Both the position numbers and the translations under genes were made by a program. 64,000 nt of DNA, from contig JAIXOU010000106.1 in the NCBI GenBank assembly GCA_027486585.1, positions 140,541 to 204,540 of the forward strand, read 5' to 3'. Below the pieces are notes generated by a model. That model was not told the origin of the DNA. It was given only the letters and a program-made list of their open reading frames with translations, and ran no database searches. Each line of letters begins with the position of its first letter. The first letter of the stretch is position 1. The stretch comes from Verrucomicrobiaceae bacterium. Lineage in GTDB: Bacteria > Verrucomicrobiota > Verrucomicrobiia > Verrucomicrobiales > Verrucomicrobiaceae. This document shows, in pieces, positions 51,344 through 60,156 of the stretch.

Positions 51344-53938
51344 ATGTCCGCTCCCAGCACATTTTTCTCTCGTCGATCAAACGTGATCGCGCACGGTCTG
51401 GTAACTCTCGCCCCCCTGCTGTTCACGGCGTTCGATGCCGTTCAAGCTGCTGAGCCGCCACGTGATGTCTCCCAAACTACAGAAGTTCGTCGCGCAGAGA
51501 CGATGCCTCCATTCCGCTTCGAGAATGGGGACACCGTGGCTTTGATCGGCGATAGCATCACTCGCGGCGGTTTATACCACTCATTCATCCAGCTTTTCTA
51601 TGCCACTCGCTACCCGGAGACGCGGCTGAGTTTCTTCAATGCTGGCCGCTCGGGCGATGCTGCACCCAGGGCCTTGAAGCGGCTCGGTTGGGATGTGCTA
51701 GAGCGGAAACCGAACACTGCCACCGTCATGCTCGGGATGAATGATATGGGAGGTGGCTTCACAGAGGGTGAAAAGTCGGATGCTCAAATCGAGGCGGCGA
51801 TGCGCGAAAAGCTCGAAGTGGTGTGCGCTGACTATCTCAAGCTCCTCGATGCGCTGGAGTCGGCCAATGTGCGCTACACGCTGATCGGACCCAGTCCTTA
51901 CGATGACACGGCGCAGATCGAGAAGCCTGCGGACCTGCGTCGAAACGATGCCCTCGCGCTCTGGACGAAACGGGTGCAGGAGATCGCCAGCCAGAGGAAG
52001 GTCGGTTTTGTTGATTTTCATACGCCGATGACGGCGCTCAACCATACGGAGCAGGCCAAAGAGCCGACGTTCACACTGGTGGGCGCGGATCGCATTCATC
52101 CTGGAGCGCTGGGACATTTCGTGATGGCTACGCTTTTCCTGAAGGCGCAAGGCCACTCGCCGTATGTGGCTCGGGTTTCGTTTGATGTTACGGCACCTTC
52201 GACGGTCGAGGCGGAGAACTGCCGCGTGACCGATCTCTTGGCGAAGAAGGGCGAAATCCAATTTACCTACCTCGCCAAAGCGCTGCCCTTTCCGGTGCCA
52301 AACGAGGCTCGGACTGCGCTCGATCTCGTGCCGTCCATTTCTGATTTGAATCAAGAGATGTTCGTCATCAAAGGGCTGCCGCCGGGACAACACGGCTTGT
52401 GGATTGACGACGAAGCGGTCGGCTCCTTTTCGGCGGAGCAATTCGCCAATGGCATCAATCTCGCGGGCAACACCAGGACTCCGCAGTATCGTCAAGCGTT
52501 CGCAGTCGCGAAAGCCAACAGCGAACGTCACAACATCGAATCGAGCGACCTGCGCGGCATGGCCTGGATTCGATCCAGCATCCTCGAACCAGCGAACGTC
52601 AAATCCGATGACGCGGCTGGGGTTGCGCGCGCCTTCGCTGCCTACACGGCAAAGCACAGCGACCCTGCCGATTTCGGACTCGCCATGATCAAACTGTGGC
52701 CCAAGTGGATGGCCAACAAACCGCAGACGGAGGCCGCGCTGGAGCGTGCCATCGCGACGATGTATGACGAAGCACAACCGCGCTCCCATCGCGTCATGTT
52801 GCGACTGGTGCCGAACACCTTTGGCATAGACGCACAGCAGCTTGATAACCTCAAACGCCGGGCTGCCGCAGGTGATGAAGCATCAAAAGACTGTATCGCA
52901 GCCATCCGCCGCACTGGCGACAAGCACCTGCAAAAAGCCCCTGTCAGTGTGATGGACAAGGGCATCGCTGCGCCAAGTGGTGACAAGCACGACTATGTTA
53001 GTCTCGCGACCTACTACTGGCCGAATCCCAAGACGAAGGACGGACTGCCTTACATCGCACACGATGGCGAAGTGAATCCCGAGACCAAGGACTCCGATTA
53101 CACAAGGCTGCGCAAGATGATCGAAATCGCTCGCGGCCTCGCGCTCGCCTATGCCACCACCTGTGAAGAGCGCTACGCCCAAGCTGCCGCCGCTCAACTA
53201 CGCACTTGGTTTCTGGACGAAGCCACGCGGATGAATCCGCACCTCAATTACGGCCAATGCGTCCGCGGGCGGGATGGCGGTTCACCCTTTGGCATCATCG
53301 AGTCCGCCTACCTCACCGAGGTTCTCGATGCCGACGCGCTCCTACAAACTTCGCCCGCTTGGACCGCCACCGATCACACCCGTTTGCAGGCGTGGTTTCG
53401 TGATTACCTAGCTTGGCTCACGACCAGCGAGTTGGGCCAAAAGGAATGCAACGACAAAAACAACCACGGCACTTGGTTCGATGTGCAGGCGACGAGTTTC
53501 GCGCTGTTCGTCAGCGATGAGGCTCGCGCACGGGAAATTCTGCTTGCAGCTCGCCAGCGTCGCATCGCCGCGCAAATCGAACCTGATGGCACCATGCCAC
53601 ACGAACTCAGGCGCACGAAATCCGCTGGCTACACCCTCTACAACACACGCGCCATGATTCGTCTCGCAAGGCTCGGTGAACCTCTCGGCATCGACCTCTG
53701 GAACTTCCAAACCAGTGACGGACGAAGTCTCCGCAAGGCACTCGATTTCTTCAGCGCCTACGCCGATCCCGACAAAGCATGGCCATACAAGCAAATCGAG
53801 CCCTTCGGACGTCAGGGCATCCTCAAACTGCTCCAGCAAGCATCCTCGCGCTACGCCGACCAACCTTACCTCAAACTCATCGAAACTTATACCGCACCGG
53901 AAAGCCGCGTCAGTCGTGAATGGCTACTCGCCAATTGA
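51344..53938 (+). CDS. SGNH hydrolase fused to an alginate-lyase-like (PL5-type) domain
   Basis: The 864-residue protein has a leader (SNVIAHGLVTLAPLLFTAFD), an SGNH/GDSL hydrolase domain (residues 60-270) with GDSITRGG (Ser71), GMNDMG and DRIHPGALGH, a middle beta-rich region (280-540), and a C-terminal alpha/alpha-barrel (550-864) with YVSLATYYWPNPKTKDG and NNHGTWFDVQ near residues 704-713. The latter matches the catalytic Asn-His segment of PL5 alginate lyases. The combination suggests removal of acetyl groups plus backbone cleavage of a uronate-containing polysaccharide, outside the inner membrane. It is divergent from the cupin-AraC regulator and 5 bp ahead of the GH43 gene, so they are co-transcribed. 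Confidence 0.9.
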   Translation: MSAPSTFFSRRSNVIAHGLVTLAPLLFTAFDAVQAAEPPRDVSQTTEVRRAETMPPFRFENGDTVALIGDSITRGGLYHSFIQLFYATRYPETRLSFFNAGRSGDAAPRALKRLGWDVLERKPNTATVMLGMNDMGGGFTEGEKSDAQIEAAMREKLEVVCADYLKLLDALESANVRYTLIGPSPYDDTAQIEKPADLRRNDALALWTKRVQEIASQRKVGFVDFHTPMTALNHTEQAKEPTFTLVGADRIHPGALGHFVMATLFLKAQGHSPYVARVSFDVTAPSTVEAENCRVTDLLAKKGEIQFTYLAKALPFPVPNEARTALDLVPSISDLNQEMFVIKGLPPGQHGLWIDDEAVGSFSAEQFANGINLAGNTRTPQYRQAFAVAKANSERHNIESSDLRGMAWIRSSILEPANVKSDDAAGVARAFAAYTAKHSDPADFGLAMIKLWPKWMANKPQTEAALERAIATMYDEAQPRSHRVMLRLVPNTFGIDAQQLDNLKRRAAAGDEASKDCIAAIRRTGDKHLQKAPVSVMDKGIAAPSGDKHDYVSLATYYWPNPKTKDGLPYIAHDGEVNPETKDSDYTRLRKMIEIARGLALAYATTCEERYAQAAAAQLRTWFLDEATRMNPHLNYGQCVRGRDGGSPFGIIESAYLTEVLDADALLQTSPAWTATDHTRLQAWFRDYLAWLTTSELGQKECNDKNNHGTWFDVQATSFALFVSDEARAREILLAARQRRIAAQIEPDGTMPHELRRTKSAGYTLYNTRAMIRLARLGEPLGIDLWNFQTSDGRSLRKALDFFSAYADPDKAWPYKQIEPFGRQGILKLLQQASSRYADQPYLKLIETYTAPESRVSREWLLAN

Positions 53939-53943
53939 TCCAC

Positions 53944-55626
53944 ATGAAACAAACCCTCCTCTTAACCGCCCTGCTCCTCGCACCGCTGGTCGCGCTTCAC
54001 TCCGCCGATCCTGCCATCAAGCCCGCTTGGGGCGATCAAGGAGACGGCACTTATCGCAATCCCATTTTGTGGGCGGATTACAATAACCCGTGCGTGTTCA
54101 GGGCAGGTGACACTTTCTATCTGACCTGCGCCTCGCATCACTTCATGGGCATGCCGTTGCTGGTGTCGAAAGATCTCGTTAACTGGACGCACGCTGGGCG
54201 CATCTACTCGCGACTCGGTCGCGTTCACGCGGACTTCACTTTCCCTGGCAAGGCGTGTTCCGCTGGATCGCAGGATGGCGAGGTGGGGTTCTTCCGCGGC
54301 ACGTATTACATGTTCAACTGGAGCACGAAATACCGTGGCTTTGTCTGCAAGGCCGCTGCGCCGGAAGGTCCGTGGAGCGAGCCGGTGAGCCTTTCGGAAA
54401 AGATCGTGGGCGACTTCGAAGACCCGTGTCCGTTTTGGGATGATGATGGCAAAGGCTACTTGTTCCTGTTGGGCAATCCGGGGGCGCTGAGGATCTATCG
54501 CTTGAACGATACCTTCGATGCCATCGTGGACCAAGGCACGGTCTTGATTGATGACATCCCGCCGAAGGGACCGCAGGTCTTCAAGCGCAACGGCTTCTAC
54601 TACATCTCCGTCGCCTCCACCGGTAAGAACAAAGACAAGGCGCAGTATGTCTATCGCTCCAAGTCGCTCTATGGACCGTATGAGAGCCGAAAGATTTTCC
54701 ACGCAGGCAAGGCGGACATCAATGCCGCGCAGGGATCGCTCGTCGAGGTCGACGGCGACCACTGGGCCTTCCTGCATCACGACTACAACCTCTTCGCCAC
54801 CTACGGCCGCCGTCTCTACCTTGAGCCTGTGGGCTGGTCGGCTGACGGCTGGCCGTGGATTGGCGTTGATGCTGACGGCGATGGAATCGGCGAACCCGTG
54901 GGCCTCACCGAGCCCTACGCCAAGCCCGCGCTGCCGGTCCAACCGATCAACGCGGCGGACCCTTCCGATGAGTTTGATGCGACCACGCTCGGCGGTCAGT
55001 GGGCCTGGAATCACGACCCCGACGACTCGCACTGGTCGCTCACTGCGAGGCCGGGATACTTGCGATTGACGGCGCGGCATCTGAACACCCAGGGCGGCAT
55101 TTCGCAATTTGGCCGAACAAAGGTCAACTACCGCGAAGACCATCTCCTCTTTGCCTACAACACGCTCGTCCAGCGCCTCTACGGAGCCGAGTCCGACATC
55201 GTCACGAAGCTCGACACCGCGAACATGATCGACGGCCAACGCGCCGGACTCTGCACGATGATCGACGACTACACTTGGATCGGAGTCGCCAAAGAGGGCG
55301 GCACCAAACGCATCCGCTTTGCAAAAGGCAGCGCGACCGCTGGCCCTGGCGCATTCACCGGTGGTCCCGAACTCAAACAGGACGCCATTTGGTTGAAGCT
55401 CGAACATCGTCACTACAAAGGCACGATGCTCTTCAGTCTCGACGGCGAACACTTCGAGCCACTCGGTGATCGCGACTATCCCTATCGCACCGCATGGTAT
55501 GAGGGCACGAAGGTCGGCCTGTTTTCCTACAATCTGTCATCGGCAGCAGAAGGCGGTCACGCGGACTTCGATTTCTTTCACCAGCGCCACGACGGACCAA
55601 GAACCGCCGGTAAAAGAAGTCGTTGA
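53944..55626 (+). CDS. GH43-like protein with replaced catalytic residues
   Basis: The 560-residue protein has a signal peptide (MKQTLLLTALLLAPLVALHS), a five-bladed GH43 domain (residues 35-330) and a C-terminal beta-sandwich (345-550, DEFDATTLGGQWAWNHDPDD). The usual first-blade motif DYSDPD reads DYNNPC, so the general base Asp is Asn48; the usual EGP near the acid reads PPKGPQVF, so the general acid Glu is Lys208. The third residue, Asp160 in GDFEDPCPFW, is present. If the alignment is right, ordinary GH43 hydrolysis is lost and a binding role or unusual mechanism is likely. It follows the SGNH/PL gene by 5 bp. Confidence 0.85.
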   Translation: MKQTLLLTALLLAPLVALHSADPAIKPAWGDQGDGTYRNPILWADYNNPCVFRAGDTFYLTCASHHFMGMPLLVSKDLVNWTHAGRIYSRLGRVHADFTFPGKACSAGSQDGEVGFFRGTYYMFNWSTKYRGFVCKAAAPEGPWSEPVSLSEKIVGDFEDPCPFWDDDGKGYLFLLGNPGALRIYRLNDTFDAIVDQGTVLIDDIPPKGPQVFKRNGFYYISVASTGKNKDKAQYVYRSKSLYGPYESRKIFHAGKADINAAQGSLVEVDGDHWAFLHHDYNLFATYGRRLYLEPVGWSADGWPWIGVDADGDGIGEPVGLTEPYAKPALPVQPINAADPSDEFDATTLGGQWAWNHDPDDSHWSLTARPGYLRLTARHLNTQGGISQFGRTKVNYREDHLLFAYNTLVQRLYGAESDIVTKLDTANMIDGQRAGLCTMIDDYTWIGVAKEGGTKRIRFAKGSATAGPGAFTGGPELKQDAIWLKLEHRHYKGTMLFSLDGEHFEPLGDRDYPYRTAWYEGTKVGLFSYNLSSAAEGGHADFDFFHQRHDGPRTAGKRSR

Positions 55627-55660
55627 GTGTCCTCAGGCCATCAAAACCTTTCGAGCCACG

Positions 55661-55735
55661 ATGCCCATGAAAAACACACTCACAATGTTCACCGCCCTGC
55701 TGCTCGCGCCGCTGAACGCGTTGCACACCGCATGA
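55661..55735 (+). pseudogene. Orphan signal-peptide remnant
   Basis: A 24-codon frame gives MPMKNTLTMFTALLLAPLNA and stops after LHTA. It closely resembles the signal peptide of the GH43 gene just upstream (MKQTLLLTALLLAPLVALHS). It looks like the leftover start of a second secreted enzyme gene whose body has been removed or replaced by the HTH gene that begins 8 bases later. Confidence 0.6.
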
Positions 55736-55742
55736 ATTCCCA

Positions 55743-56045
55743 ATGCCCACCGCGCCGGACAACCACGACGCCCACGACTACGCCGAGCGCATCCGCGATA
55801 GGCTGCCGAGGCGTTTGCAGGAGCTTCGTGAAGCCTGTGGTCTGAGCATGTATGCGCTGTGGATGAAGTGCGGCGTCTCGCGGGATACCATCAGCCGCAT
55901 CGAAGGCGGTGAATCCATTCCGACGTTGCATGTCGCCGCACGGCTGGCGCATGGGGTGGAGAAGACGCTGACGGAGTTCGTGGAGCCGATGGAAGGTGAG
56001 GTTCTGAGGGATGCGCGGCTGAAGGCGACGGAGAGTGGGAAGTGA
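55743..56045 (+). CDS. Small XRE-type HTH protein, copy 1
   Basis: The 100-residue protein is a single helix-turn-helix domain: RLPRRLQELREACGLSMYALWMKCGVSRDTISRIEGGESIPTLHVAARLA is the core, with an N-terminal tail MPTAPDNHDAHDYAERI. It is nearly identical to copy 2 at 60,284, differing mostly in its C-terminal end (GEVLRDARLKATESGK). It may be an autonomous regulator, an antitoxin or part of a mobile module. No toxin gene is adjacent; the ECF sigma factor follows about 110 bp downstream. Confidence 0.85.
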   Translation: MPTAPDNHDAHDYAERIRDRLPRRLQELREACGLSMYALWMKCGVSRDTISRIEGGESIPTLHVAARLAHGVEKTLTEFVEPMEGEVLRDARLKATESGK

Positions 56046-56054
56046 GTTGTAGAG

Positions 56055-56105
56055 CCACCCTGGCTCGTGAGCGTGGCCTCAGCCGGGAATCCATCGGCAG
56101 GATCA
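56055..56105 (+). repeat. 51-bp block of the HTH relic family (copy C)
   Basis: This is the third occurrence of the 51-bp block (CCACCC...GGCAGGATCA) that ends the decayed HTH copies A and B. Translated in one frame it gives RGLSRESIGRI, like VSRDTISRI in the intact HTH proteins. It lies between HTH copy 1 and the ECF sigma gene and has no intact reading frame. Confidence 0.6.
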
Positions 56106-56156
56106 CAATCTTCATTTTTCCTGTTAACATTTTGCGGTCCAGCGCGGCATACGGAT

Positions 56157-56690
56157 GTGAACCACGAATACGAAATAGATGCGCGAGAGCGGCTGACCCG
56201 GCTTTGGCTGGAAGCGGAGCCGTCGGTGCAGGCGTTTGTGTTCGCAGCAGTGAACGGTGTGCATGATGCAGAGGATGTGGTGCAACAGGTGGCGCTTACG
56301 GTGGCGCGGCGTTTTGATGAATATGATGGGACGCGGCCCTTTATCGCGTGGGCGTTGTGGCTCGCGAAGTCGCGGATTGCAGACCACTATCGGAAACAGG
56401 GACGGGAGCGGCTGGTGTTCTCTGAAGCGCTGATGGACCAGCTCGCCGAGGTGCTCGTGCATCAGCAGCCAGAGCGCATGGCACGTCACGAAGCGCTGGA
56501 GCATTGTCTCGAAAAACTGCCGGAAAAGTCGCGGCAACTTCTGGCGCTACGCTACGAGGATGACGCGCCCATGGAGCGCGTAGCAGAGGCCATCGAGTCC
56601 TCCGCTGGTGCCGTGCGGGTGATGCTGTTTCGCATTCGCAATCTGGTCGCCGATTGCGTGAACAACGAACTCTCCAGGATGACTTTATGA
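56157..56690 (+). CDS. ECF sigma factor (Rhodopirellula/Verrucomicrobium type)
   Basis: The 177-residue protein from the GTG at 56157 has sigma-2 (FVFAAVNGVHDAEDVVQQVALTVARRF, then RPFIAWALWLAKSRIADHYRKQ) and sigma-4 (LEKLPEKSRQLLALRYEDDAPMERVAEAIESS) regions. This fits the sigma-70 family described for Rhodopirellula and Verrucomicrobium. I chose the GTG because the upstream 30 codons overlap the HTH relic and have no sigma similarity. Its stop overlaps the anti-sigma start as ATGA, so the two are coupled. It likely controls this carbohydrate island. Confidence 0.9.
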   Translation: MNHEYEIDARERLTRLWLEAEPSVQAFVFAAVNGVHDAEDVVQQVALTVARRFDEYDGTRPFIAWALWLAKSRIADHYRKQGRERLVFSEALMDQLAEVLVHQQPERMARHEALEHCLEKLPEKSRQLLALRYEDDAPMERVAEAIESSAGAVRVMLFRIRNLVADCVNNELSRMTL

Positions 56691-57682
56691 CTGACTCCGA
56701 ACGCCAACTCGTGGACCTTTATCTCGACGGTGTCTTACCGGAATCCGAGCAAGCGCTGTTATTTCAGCGATTGGAAACCGATCCCGAAGCTCTGGTCTAT
56801 CTGGCCTCGCGGACTCAACTCAATGTGGACCTCCGACGTTCCTTCAAGCGCCGCAAGCTCCAGCAAACGGCGGTGGCTGGCGCTGCAACAAGCACGGTTC
56901 GCCAGCCCCGCTTCGTCTGGCTTTCCTGGCGTCCGCTCACCGCAGCGGCGGCGGGGATTGTGTTGGGAATGTTCTGCACCTCGATGCTATTTGCTTATGC
57001 AGTCCCACGCCTTCAGCCATTGGTGAATCATGCGCTGGCGCTTGCGAATGCGGGCTTTGAGGAAAGCGTTGCACCAACTCCCGATGGCGTGCCGGTTCGC
57101 TATGCACTGTGGAGCGGGGATTTCGCGGAAATTGTTGAGGCACAGCAAGGCATCAGGCCGCGGGAAGGACGCCGGATGCTGCGTTTCCTACGTTCAGATT
57201 CGACCGTGTCGCCGGAGCCGGAAAAGAACTTCCACGGGAATCTCTATCAAGTAGTAGACATGCGGTCTTATCGAAACGAGATCGCCGATGGGCAGGCTTC
57301 GGTGGACTGGTCGGCGTGGTTCAACTGGGTTCCGGGTGATGGCGAAAAGGGGATGAAATTCATGACAAGCGTGTGGGCGTTCACGGGCGACACTTCCATC
57401 CTGCCGGTGAACTGGAAGGATCATCTCTATCTTGAGACCGCCAAGAACTCGCGCACGATCAACGTGGATGACACGCCTCAACAATGGCGGCAGATCGCGG
57501 GCCGCATGATCGTCCCGCCCGACACGGATTTTCTCGTGATCGAGCTGAAGGCGATGCCGAATTCACCGGCACAAGGCGTGGGCCCGTATCGCTTCAGCGG
57601 CTGTTTCGCCGATGACGTGCAGTTGATTTTGCAAACTCATTCCCGGCAGCAGTCGGCGGCAAAGCGCAGCGCAACCTATTGA
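56687..57682 (+). CDS. Membrane anti-sigma protein with extracytoplasmic jelly-roll-like domain
   Basis: The 331-residue protein has a short cytoplasmic N-terminal region of the anti-sigma type (MTDSERQLVDLYLDGVLPE and ETDPEALVYLASRTQ), one membrane segment (residues 91-115, LTAAAAGIVLGMFCTSMLFA), and a C-terminal extracytoplasmic domain of about 200 residues (NAGFEESVAPTPDGVPVRYA; later VDWSAWFNWVPGDGEKGMKF) with the feel of a galactose-binding/jelly-roll fold. It probably holds the sigma factor until a sugar or glycan is sensed outside. It starts inside the sigma stop codon and is followed 38 bp later by the TIM-barrel gene. Confidence 0.8.
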   Translation: MTDSERQLVDLYLDGVLPESEQALLFQRLETDPEALVYLASRTQLNVDLRRSFKRRKLQQTAVAGAATSTVRQPRFVWLSWRPLTAAAAGIVLGMFCTSMLFAYAVPRLQPLVNHALALANAGFEESVAPTPDGVPVRYALWSGDFAEIVEAQQGIRPREGRRMLRFLRSDSTVSPEPEKNFHGNLYQVVDMRSYRNEIADGQASVDWSAWFNWVPGDGEKGMKFMTSVWAFTGDTSILPVNWKDHLYLETAKNSRTINVDDTPQQWRQIAGRMIVPPDTDFLVIELKAMPNSPAQGVGPYRFSGCFADDVQLILQTHSRQQSAAKRSATY

Positions 57683-57720
57683 GAACCATTCCCCGTTTTT
57701 CATTCAACCCCACCCACACC

Positions 57721-58692
57721 ATGAACCCAACATCCCGCCGTTCCTTCATCCGCCGCGCCGCTTTGCTGCCGCTAGCGGCGTCACTTCCTCTGTCCCGTGC
57801 AACAGCCGCTTTCTCGCCCATCGAGCGCACGGGTGGTCCTTTGCTAAAGCCGGGGCTTAACGCCTATTCGTTTCTTGAACTGCTCAATGAGAACATGAAA
57901 GACGCGAGCAAGGGCATTGACCTCTTCGCGGTCGTGGACTTCTGCGCGAAGCACAACATCGAGGCCGTGGACCTCACGGGCTACTTCTTCCCTGGCTATC
58001 CGAAGGCACCGGCGGACAGCTATGTGAATCGAATGAAGCACTATGTGCATGATCGCGGCATCGTCATCAGCGGCACGGGGGTTAAAAATGACTTCGCCAC
58101 GGCGGACAAGGCCGTGCGTGCCGAGGGCGTGGAGCTGACCAAACTCTGGATCGAAGTCGCCGCGCGGCTCGGCGCACCCGTGGTGCGCGTCTTTGCGGGT
58201 CCGAAAGGCGAGGTCAAAGACTGGCGGGCAGCCGTGAACGGAGCCTCGCGCGAGGACGTGGAGAAGTGGATGGCCGATGCGGTGCGTGAGTGCGCCGAGC
58301 ATGGCGAGAAGTTCGGCGTCATCGTCGCGGTGCAGAATCACGGCGACTTTCTCAACACCGGCCCCGAGCACATCAGCCTGCTCAAGCGCGTGGACCACGA
58401 GTGGTGCGGTGCGCTCGTGGACACGGGCAAATACCTCACTGACGATCCTTATGCCGACATCGCCATGATGGTGCCCTACGCGGTGAACTGGCAAATCAAG
58501 GAGACCCTCGGCAGCTCGACGAAATCACCGGCTACCGATTTCAAGAAGCTCGCGAAGATTATCCACGACGGCGGCTACCGCGGCTTCGTGCCGATTGAAA
58601 CGCTCGCGATGGCTCGCAAGGACTACGATCCGTTCGTCGAGGTGGAAAAAACGCTCGCCGGACTGCGCGAGGGCATCGCCGCGCTTAGTTGA
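57721..58692 (+). CDS. Tat-exported sugar phosphate isomerase/epimerase-like protein
   Basis: The 323-residue protein has a twin-arginine signal (RRSFIRRAALLPLAASLPLS) and an AP-endonuclease-2/xylose-isomerase-like TIM barrel. Landmarks are FCAKHNIEAVDLTGYFFPGY, ARLGAPVVRVFAGPKGEV, KFGVIVAVQNHGDFLN, HEWCGALVDTGKYLTDD and FVPIETLAMA, with the metal-binding Glu/Asp/His positions visible in several of them. Such proteins isomerise or epimerise sugars and sugar acids in the periplasm. It lies between the anti-sigma and GH28 genes (12-bp gap to GH28). Confidence 0.88.
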   Translation: MNPTSRRSFIRRAALLPLAASLPLSRATAAFSPIERTGGPLLKPGLNAYSFLELLNENMKDASKGIDLFAVVDFCAKHNIEAVDLTGYFFPGYPKAPADSYVNRMKHYVHDRGIVISGTGVKNDFATADKAVRAEGVELTKLWIEVAARLGAPVVRVFAGPKGEVKDWRAAVNGASREDVEKWMADAVRECAEHGEKFGVIVAVQNHGDFLNTGPEHISLLKRVDHEWCGALVDTGKYLTDDPYADIAMMVPYAVNWQIKETLGSSTKSPATDFKKLAKIIHDGGYRGFVPIETLAMARKDYDPFVEVEKTLAGLREGIAALS

Positions 58693-58704
58693 CTTGTTCC
58701 GTTC

Positions 58705-60156
58705 ATGTCCCGGCTGTTCTATCTGCTGCTGACGACGGCCCTCATGGGCATGGCCTCCCATGCTCGGGCCGAGGTCACGCCTTATCCTCAAGCAAAGGGC
58801 ATCGAAGCCTCGCCGGACTACCGCGTGCGAGCGGGCGGCAAGGACATCTTCGTCCACAAGACGCCAGCCTTTTCCATGACGACATTTGCGTTCACCGAGG
58901 ATGCCGAGGTCGTCGTGGAAGTTCAGCGTCCAATCAAGGCCGCTATCATCCGGCCTTTGTCATTGGGCATCACAGCGACCGTGCAGGCGAACACGATGCG
59001 CTTTCGCATCAGCCGCCCATGTTGCCTCGCGATTGAGGTGGACGATGACCTTCGGCGTCCGCTGTTTCTTTTTGCGAATGCTCCCGAGGTGAACGCTCCC
59101 AAGCGTGGCACTCGTGGCGTTCACTATTTTGAAGGCGGGAAGATTCACGAGGCCGGCAGGATCGAACTGAAGAACAACGAGACTGTGTATATCGAGGGCG
59201 GGGCCGTGGTGCGTGGCGTCATTCGCGCCAATCACGCCTCCGGCATACGCATCCTCGGGCCGGGCATCCTTGATGGCTCCACGCGCAACAAGCAGACCGA
59301 GTCGGTGATGTTGAACGGATGCCGCGATGTGGAAATCAACGGACCGATCGTGCTTGGCGGTTACGGTTGGAGCATTGTCCCGCGCCTTTCGGAAAACATC
59401 CGCATGAGCAACGTCAAAGTCGTGAGCTGGCGCGACAATGACGACGGCTTCGATCCCGACAGTTCGCGGCATGTGACCGTGGAGAACTGCTTCTTCCGCA
59501 CCAAGGACGACTGCATCGCCGTGAAAGCGCACAGCCGTTTTGGAAAAGATGCGGCACCTTCCGGCAGCAATCCGGACAGTTTCAACACCGAGGATGTGCG
59601 CGTCATGAAATCCGTCTTCTGGAGTTCCGAATGGGGCCACGCGCTCACCGTGGGATTCGCCGTCAGCGCACACGCCATTCGCAACGTCGTTTTCGAGGAT
59701 TGCGACATCATCAAAAAGGAGAAAGGCCCCGCGATGAGCATCGACAACCACGACCTGGGCCTCGTGGAAAACGTGCGCTTTGAAAACATCCGCGTCGAAG
59801 ACGGCTGCGACAAGCTGATCGCGCTGAAGGTGGCCTTTTCCGAATACAGCGCCGACTGCCCGCCCGAATTTTTCCGAAACAACCCAGCACGCAAAGACCC
59901 GAGCGGCGCGGCATGGGAAAGCGTCCGACGTGAAAAGCGTTCGTCGAAACGGGGCACAATCCGGAACGTGCAGTTTAAGGACATCCGCGTGACTGGCGAC
60001 CGCATGCCGGACTCGGACATCCGAGGCTTCGGCCCGATGAGTGAAGTCAGCGACGTCTTGCTCCAGAACATCACGTTTCAAGGCAAAGTGCTGAAGTCTG
60101 CAGCGGAAGCGAATCTTCGGATTCGCAATGCAAGCAATGTTCGATTCGCGGAATAG
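58705..60156 (+). CDS. GH28-like polygalacturonase family protein
   Basis: The 483-residue protein has a signal peptide (MSRLFYLLLTTALMGMASHARA), an N-terminal beta domain (residues 25-150) and a right-handed beta-helix. The helix carries the GH28 motifs: NDDGFDPDSS for NTD, KDDCIAVKA for the catalytic DD, and WGHALTVGF for the GHG motif (here GHA). No clear RIK motif is present, so it is a distant member and the substrate may not be simple pectin. It is the last enzyme gene of the island and is followed by an intergenic gap to HTH copy 2. Confidence 0.88.
   Translation: MSRLFYLLLTTALMGMASHARAEVTPYPQAKGIEASPDYRVRAGGKDIFVHKTPAFSMTTFAFTEDAEVVVEVQRPIKAAIIRPLSLGITATVQANTMRFRISRPCCLAIEVDDDLRRPLFLFANAPEVNAPKRGTRGVHYFEGGKIHEAGRIELKNNETVYIEGGAVVRGVIRANHASGIRILGPGILDGSTRNKQTESVMLNGCRDVEINGPIVLGGYGWSIVPRLSENIRMSNVKVVSWRDNDDGFDPDSSRHVTVENCFFRTKDDCIAVKAHSRFGKDAAPSGSNPDSFNTEDVRVMKSVFWSSEWGHALTVGFAVSAHAIRNVVFEDCDIIKKEKGPAMSIDNHDLGLVENVRFENIRVEDGCDKLIALKVAFSEYSADCPPEFFRNNPARKDPSGAAWESVRREKRSSKRGTIRNVQFKDIRVTGDRMPDSDIRGFGPMSEVSDVLLQNITFQGKVLKSAAEANLRIRNASNVRFAE

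Noticed and set aside
51698..52789. Minus-strand frame of 363 codons
   Set aside because: It is antisense to the SGNH/alginate-lyase-like gene and Arg/His-rich without a recognised domain.
53962..55452. Minus-strand frame of 496 codons
   Set aside because: It is the antisense shadow of the GH43-like gene in GC-rich DNA, with no signal peptide or domain.
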